DNA of 64,000 bases from Asaia platycodi JCM 25414 (lineage in GTDB: Bacteria > Pseudomonadota > Alphaproteobacteria > Acetobacterales > Acetobacteraceae): contig NZ_BAKW01000010.1 of assembly GCF_000614545.1 (NCBI RefSeq), positions 41,059 through 105,058 of the forward strand. The letters run 5' to 3'. A program made the position numbers and the translations under genes. How positions within the stretch are numbered: the stretch's first letter is position 1; each line of letters begins with the position of its first letter. This document shows positions 59,554 through 64,000 of this stretch, piece after piece. The notes beneath the pieces are model-generated. The model ran no database searches, was not told where the DNA came from, and saw nothing but the letters and a program-made list of their open reading frames with translations.

Positions 59554-59757
59554 GGACGTTTTCATCTGAAACAGCCCGCGCAAACCGGGCGGGAAAACCA
59601 CCCTGCTCCACACGAATTCAAGGGTAAAGCACTCCCAGTCGCTGGGTTCGGAACAATCGCAGTAGAGACGCCCATCGGAAACAGCGCAAAGAGAGTCGAG
59701 CGTCTTTTCGGCATGGACGAGAATCTTCAGGCCGCCAAGGATCTGGTGTCCGCATCA
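59554..59757. other. Downstream region of pit, possible hairpin
   Basis: GCCCG and CGGGC around CGCAAAC near 59575 may form a small hairpin after the pit stop. The rest reads as the out-of-frame continuation of the fragment that follows and contains no intact gene. Confidence 0.35.
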
Positions 59758-60060
59758 TTAGCGCGACAGTGTCTCGGTGATGAAATGACCATAATGGGGA
59801 ACAAGGTTGCAGCCGTAAAAACAGGCAAATTCGGACGGTAAGGCGCACGCATTTGAGGGGCTGATACAGCAACTCGCTGACTGCCCTATGGCGGCGTTCG
59901 ACCAGCCGCGACGAGGGCCACCGGTGGGGATTATCCGTCCATAAAAATTGTATTTGCCATAACAAGAATTGCAATACCCAGAAATTTTCAGAAAATAGAA
60001 CACGTTATTCAAGGTCGGAAATGGAAGATCGCCATTAAAACCAATAAAACCTTTAGTCAA
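59758..60060 (-). pseudogene. N-terminal fragment resembling family 61 glycosyltransferase (DUF563)
   Basis: The minus-strand frame begins MTKGFIGFNGDLPFPTLNNV and ends with FYGCNLVPHYGHFITETLSR. The pattern VPHFGHFLxExLSR is typical of the GT61/DUF563 domain near its start. The frame stops right after this, and the usual remainder of about 250 residues is absent, although weakly protein-like sequence follows in other frames to about 59618. It is therefore a truncated gene. Recognition is by motif only, so the family call is moderate. Confidence 0.4.
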
Positions 60061-60254
60061 AGCAATGGCATTGCATTGTCATAGCGGATGCAATTTATTT
60101 TGTTATTTTCAATATGAATGAAAATACATATTAGTAATACAGAACAATTTTATACCTACTCGTAAACAAACACTTATGCGGACAAAAAACTCAAACAGAC
60201 CATCTGCCAGCGTTTTCTGGCATCCTTACCCTAAGTCAGATTCTTTTACCTTGC
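60061..60254. promoter_or_regulatory. AT-rich promoter region upstream of EAL protein gene
   Basis: A 194-bp AT-rich stretch separates the divergent glycosyltransferase fragment from the EAL gene. It must contain the EAL gene promoter, but no clear -35/-10 pair or operator was identified. Confidence 0.4.
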
Positions 60255-61094
60255 ATGCAAGTTTCACGAACCCGTGACCTTTTGCCGCGTTCGGGAGACG
60301 CAAATCTGATGCACGGGGGTTCTGGCTCGATGATTGCTCCATTCTGGTCGCGAGGTAAGCGCAAGCTCTGCACAGGCTGCGGTGAAGGTACCGGATTCGA
60401 TCTGCCGATCACCATGGCCTTTCAGCCGATTGTTGATCTCACAAACCGCCGTGTCTTTGCCTACGAAGCCTTGGTTCGCGGTGTGAATGGCGCCAGTGCG
60501 CAGGAGGTTCTGTCCCGAGTAACCCCGGAAAATCGCTATGCCTTCGACCAGAAGTGCCGAGTGACCGCTATTACCCTGGCAGCAGAGCTCGGCCTTGCCG
60601 AACAGGGGGCTCTTCTATCGATCAATTTTCTACCGAATGCCGTCTATGAGCCCAGCGCCTGCATCGGTGCGACACTTGAGGCTGCGGAGCGCGTGAATTT
60701 TCCAACATCGAACATCTTGTTCGAGTTTTGCGAAAATGAGGCTTTGGATACGGATCATTTACTCCATATCCTGCAAAGCTACGACACGATGGGTTTCAAG
60801 ACCGCTATTGACGATTTTGGCGCCGGCTATGCTGGTCTCAACCTTCTGGCGCAGTTTCAACCCAATTATGTGAAACTCGACATGGGGCTGTCACGCAATA
60901 TCGATAGCACTCCCGTCAAACAGGTCATGATGCGTCATACGGTTGCCATGCTCGAAGGGCTCGGTGTCATACCCATCTGCGAGGGTGTGGAGACCGCGGA
61001 GGAGGCCGGTATTCTTGCTGAGATCGGGATTTCGCTGCAACAGGGCTACGTCTATGCAAAGCCTGCTCTGGCAGAACTACCTATGGTGCATTGA
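60255..61094 (+). CDS. EAL-domain protein (probable c-di-GMP phosphodiesterase)
   Basis: The 279-residue protein is almost entirely one EAL domain. Motifs are YEALVRG (the EAL signature), LSINFLPNAVYEP, LFEFCENEA, TAIDDFGAGYAGLNLLAQFQ, VKLDMGLSRNI and CEGVETAEEAGIL, with all residues needed for c-di-GMP hydrolysis apparently present. A CTGC pair (RKLCTGCGEG) precedes the domain and may bind a metal or a redox disulfide. There is no GGDEF domain and no membrane segment. The start could be 60255, 60309 or 60330. It may affect cellulose or other polysaccharide synthesis, since c-di-GMP controls these in acetic acid bacteria. Confidence 0.88.
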   Translation: MQVSRTRDLLPRSGDANLMHGGSGSMIAPFWSRGKRKLCTGCGEGTGFDLPITMAFQPIVDLTNRRVFAYEALVRGVNGASAQEVLSRVTPENRYAFDQKCRVTAITLAAELGLAEQGALLSINFLPNAVYEPSACIGATLEAAERVNFPTSNILFEFCENEALDTDHLLHILQSYDTMGFKTAIDDFGAGYAGLNLLAQFQPNYVKLDMGLSRNIDSTPVKQVMMRHTVAMLEGLGVIPICEGVETAEEAGILAEIGISLQQGYVYAKPALAELPMVH

Positions 61095-61308
61095 CCTTGC
61101 TAACGCTCCGGCATCACTTCGAAAGAAAATCTTTTCGATCAAGCACGCGGTATTTATTCGACTCATACGGACGCCCCCATCTCCAATCTGACGCGTTTGA
61201 GTTAAGCCGATCCTTAGTCTTCTACTGATCGGGCCTCCGTCCGAGTAGACTTGCATAAGTCCGTATCAATGGAACGGAGTTATGGGACGTATATGCACGC
61301 TTCTGGCT
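61095..61308. other. Intergenic stretch downstream of the EAL gene
   Basis: Nothing was recognised here. The right end abuts the IS terminal repeat at 61309. Confidence 0.5.
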
Positions 61309-62040
61309 AGGCTCAGGACCCATTGATTTGGTGGGTAAAGCTGATTCAGGCTCTTTGAGGAGATTGAAGATGAGCGACCTGTATTGGCTGACGGACGAGC
61401 AGATGGCGCGTCTGGAGTCGTTTTTCCCATGGAGTCATGGCAGACCGTGTGTTGATGACCGGCGTGTATTAAGCGGGATCAACTTCGTGAACCGCAACGG
61501 GCTGCGCTGGCGGGATGCTCCGCAAGAGTATGGCTCGCGTAAGACGCTCTACAATCGTTAGAAACGTTGGGGCGCCATGAGGATCTTTGCCCGGATGATG
61601 AATGTTCCGGCCGCCGGCAGACTCGATCACCTGACAATCATGATCGACGCGACCTACCTGAAGGCGCACCGCACGGCCTCAAGCCTGCGAATAAAAAAGG
61701 GGGCGCAGGCCGCCTGATCGGGCGGACCAAAGGCGGCATGAACACGAAGCTGCACGCCGTGACAGACAGGAATGGCCGCCCGATCAGATTCTTCATGACG
61801 GCGGGCCAGATCAGCGATTACACCGGGACCGCTGCCCTGCTGGACGATCTGCCCGCTGCAAAGTGGCTCCTGGATGATCGCAGTTATGATACCGACTGGT
61901 TCAGGGACGGGCTGGAGGAAGAGGGGTCAGCCCCTGTATTCCAGCACGACGTCCGTGAGCTACGACAGATGCCCGACCGTCTTCTTTTCCGCCGTCTGCC
62001 TCGCCGCTACCGGTATGTTCTGGCTACGAGTCCTGAACCT
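61309..62040 (+). mobile_element. IS5-family (IS427-like) element with internal deletion
   Basis: AGGCTCAGGACCC at 61309-61321 and the reverse complement of 62028-62040 (AGGTTCAGGACTC) match at 11 of 13 positions and form the terminal repeats. Length of about 730 bp is below the usual 830-850 bp for this group, explained by loss of the C-terminal KYDKRKYRRRNRIEIMFGRL region. Flanks CTAG and CTAA/TAAT are compatible with a short TA-type target. The transposase inside is dead. Confidence 0.75.
61370..62030 (+). pseudogene. IS5-family transposase with TAG stop, frameshift and deletion
   Basis: The gene starts MSDLYWLTDEQMARLESFFP and continues with VNRNGLRWRDAPQEYG and LYNR. A TAG at 61559-61561 then replaces the tryptophan of the conserved YNRWKRWG. 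The frame goes on through MIDATYLKAHRTASSLR, shifts in the A/G run near 61695 (GRLIGRTKGGMNTKLHAVTD, DDLPAAKWLLDDRSYDTDWF) and loses the KRKYRRRNRIEIMFGRLKDW segment near 61930. The tail SYDRCPTVFFSAVCLAAT is in the third frame. It cannot make active transposase. Confidence 0.75.
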
Positions 62041-62802
62041 AATGCTGTATTGCTCAAGCTCTCCCCCGTTGCGTCGATCATACACCTCCTGCTTGAGAGC
62101 GGCTTGCATCCGCTGGGGCATGTCTGCAATACGGATGAAGCCTAGCTCCTTGTGTACGGACGGGTTGCCGTTACTCTCTTGCAGTGGGCCGCCCGCGACC
62201 TTGCTATGGTGGGCGAGCACAAGTACTCGATTGCATCTCGGCCTATGAAGCGCAAATCACCGCTAATGGACAATGCAGCAATCAGCCAAGCTGGGTTTGG
62301 AAAACTGATCTGAAAGCGAAAGACCAACGTGCAGGCATACGTCTTCTGAAGTCAAAACTGGAAAGGCACAGCGATACCGGGAGAGGATCTGCAGTCTGCT
62401 GATCAGCGCCCCAGCCATCTGGACGCGATATCCGCCATAATTACATCATGGTACGCACATGAACTCGTCGCCACGAAAACGACACGCCAAAGTCTCCTAC
62501 ACCAGCATACGCAAAGACATGATGGCAATGGGTCGCATCAACCGCTTGGCACGGTGTGCAAGCGTGATCGCTGCCAATCCAGTGTCCGAGGACATCAAGG
62601 AGCAACGCGAACCCATTTGCCCTATCGCATTTCACGACCTCACCCACCCGATTCGCCCCCCCCATTGCAACGTGACGCGTCGATCTAGGGCGTTTTCCAG
62701 CAATTCGATCGTATCTCGGTAAAGACAACCGGAATTTATGTCGACTGGCTGCTATGGCGATAAGGGGAGAGTAGCGTAGATCCGATAACACACGACCGCA
62801 CC
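62041..62802. other. Gene-free stretch, no recognised feature
   Basis: About 760 bp between the IS and the Hint-domain gene. Frames on both strands (for example minus 62441-62806 and plus 62459-62722) show no known domain or start signal. A run of eight C lies near 62657. Confidence 0.5.
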
Positions 62803-64000
62803 TCAATGAAGAGAGTATTTACCCCTGTGTTCCCTGAAGCGCTCACAGTCATCTAGCACCTCGATCGCAAGCACGGCTTCTCCCGCTGGCTCGTTACGTT
62901 GGAGTTTGAGATCAGCTTCACCCACCGTCCAGCGACACATTCCTGTCTCATACGATGACCACCCATGCACGTATCTGTTCTCGAGATGACTCCTCTGGGA
63001 AGATGAAGAGGACGCCTCGTAAATTGTGATGTTACCAACTAACAAGCCAAGCCTGCGTCGATCCTCAATGTGAACACCAACCATGTCGTACGGCCGAGCC
63101 GCAGATGAAACAATCTTCAGAGTGTCGATATTAGCTGGAACCCTAAAAGAAGTCGTACGACCATTTACACCACGCTTCACAAGCTCTTGACCATCCGCAC
63201 TGAAAACTTGGAACGCCAGAGGCGCAGATTCTGTGAGCGTAGCCGGAGAACTATCCAGATCATATTTATTACGTATACGCTCAATTTTTTCTGGGTCGGT
63301 ACAGAGTGTCATTTGGCGGGCTGGACCCATCTTCAAGAAAGATTTATTATGAATGGTTATCATATCTCTGAAGATACAATGGGCAGATCTACTAACTAAA
63401 CTTTCTATCGGCAATCCATTGGCGTCAATCACGTAATGATCGTGTAAATCAATGTGATAATATTTATAGCACTCGATCTTCGTATCAAATGCTATTTTCT
63501 TACCATCGACAAGACTTCGGGCCATCACCAGCCTCCCATCAAAGTCGATTGCATGATCCCCCGTCACCCAGAGATCTGCATCAGGCTTATTGTCGCCAAG
63601 AGCATCCTTTCTGATCACTACAGGATATCCTGCCATGTCAGGAAACTCACTCTTGGACACCCGGCAGAACCCGATAGAAAGCGTTTTGATCGGGCGCCAC
63701 GCTAACGTGCCACCGATAAGAACACCTATTCTGTCTTCGACGCGCAGCGTCTCTACCGCACGATACCCTTCTTCCGTGAGTATCATTGCTCCAGCCAGAA
63801 AACAGGGCATGTTGGCGTGTATGGTCGGATCATAAGGTCCAGGCGACGTCACACCACCCGGAATACGCTCGTAAGAGGTGCTCTCATTTCCAGCAATATT
63901 CTCCAGACGGAGCGATATGCTAGCCCCCCCGAAAGAAGGGAACGGCATCGTCCCGGGGATAGCGCCATTTTGGTTCGACCACCTAACCTGAGATGGATCT
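62803..64000 (-). CDS. Hint-domain protein (partial; N-terminus beyond right edge)
   Basis: The reading frame continues upstream of the first internal ATG (63948) to the window edge, with QVRWSNQNGAIPGTMPFPSF in front, so the gene is cut by the boundary. The Hint (hedgehog/intein) domain begins with the nucleophilic cysteine in MPCFLAGAMILTEEGYRAVE, followed by RVEDRIGVLIGG, PVVIRKDALGDNKPDADLWV, TGDHAIDFDGRLVMARSLVD and YYHIDLHDHYVIDANGLPIE. A C-terminal domain of about 170 residues follows (FRVPANIDTLKIVSS, VHIEDRRRLGLLVGNI) ending at 62803. Secreted or surface proteins with this domain are common in acetic acid bacteria, where the autoprocessing role is not well understood. Confidence 0.85.
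   Translation of the reverse strand, partial: DPSQVRWSNQNGAIPGTMPFPSFGGASISLRLENIAGNESTSYERIPGGVTSPGPYDPTIHANMPCFLAGAMILTEEGYRAVETLRVEDRIGVLIGGTLAWRPIKTLSIGFCRVSKSEFPDMAGYPVVIRKDALGDNKPDADLWVTGDHAIDFDGRLVMARSLVDGKKIAFDTKIECYKYYHIDLHDHYVIDANGLPIESLVSRSAHCIFRDMITIHNKSFLKMGPARQMTLCTDPEKIERIRNKYDLDSSPATLTESAPLAFQVFSADGQELVKRGVNGRTTSFRVPANIDTLKIVSSAARPYDMVGVHIEDRRRLGLLVGNITIYEASSSSSQRSHLENRYVHGWSSYETGMCRWTVGEADLKLQRNEPAGEAVLAIEVLDDCERFREHRGKYSLH

Overview
The window looks like a chromosomal stretch of an alphaproteobacterium, most probably an acetic acid bacterium (Acetobacteraceae). The reasons are the accD-folC pair, the alphaproteobacterial zinc uptake/Zur module, a Hint-domain protein at the right edge, the insertion-sequence families present and the GC-rich codon use of the housekeeping genes. 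Genus level is inference from general resemblance.

Layout. 1-7450: the end of a WGR-domain gene, then a sugar locus with a ribose-type ABC importer (minus strand) facing a TIM-barrel sugar isomerase/epimerase, an RpiR-type regulator and a PfkB/ribokinase-type kinase. 7555-12900: mobile-DNA scar with an IS6-family element, a truncated serine resolvase fused head to head with a truncated Mob relaxase, a small helix-turn-helix/transmembrane protein and the 3' part of a tRNA-Glu gene (probable old attachment site). 12900-33030: surface-polysaccharide island, more AT-rich and full of IS wreckage. It carries a 1643-residue protein with three glycosyltransferase domains, a beta-helix protein, gmd and rmd (GDP-D-rhamnose synthesis), a TPR-glycosyltransferase, manC, and a capsule-type ABC exporter (KpsT, KpsE and a distant KpsM). 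33500-37250: alpha/beta hydrolase, secreted cupin, LacI regulator, shikimate dehydrogenase. 37520-46210: Asp/Glu-type racemase and a complete-looking reductive pyrimidine degradation locus (preT, preA, carbamoyl-amide hydrolase, RutR-like regulator, NCS1 permease, dihydropyrimidinase) with two RutR-type palindromes. 46230-59550: galE, folC-accD, two sugar MFS transporters, a 41-residue membrane protein, znuBCA/zur with a Zur box, asparaginase, Pit phosphate transporter. 59550-64000: a glycosyltransferase fragment, an EAL protein, an IS5-family remnant and a Hint-domain protein running off the edge.

A general feature of the sequence is that many recognisable genes, including ones expected to be essential (folC) and co-functional ones (znuB and znuC), are split by single-base indels, mostly one base missing from a short homopolymer. 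This looks more like uncorrected sequencing error than real decay, so these genes are annotated as continuous CDSs with the position of each indel. Genuine decay (internal deletions, in-frame stops, truncated ends) is limited to the mobile and IS-derived pieces.

Functionally, gmd + rmd + manC supply GDP-D-rhamnose from mannose-1-phosphate, the glycosyltransferases build the chain, and KpsMTE-type proteins would export it. The pyrimidine locus converts uracil/thymine to beta-alanine or beta-aminoisobutyrate under a RutR-like repressor. Zur controls znuABC through the palindrome between znuA and zur.
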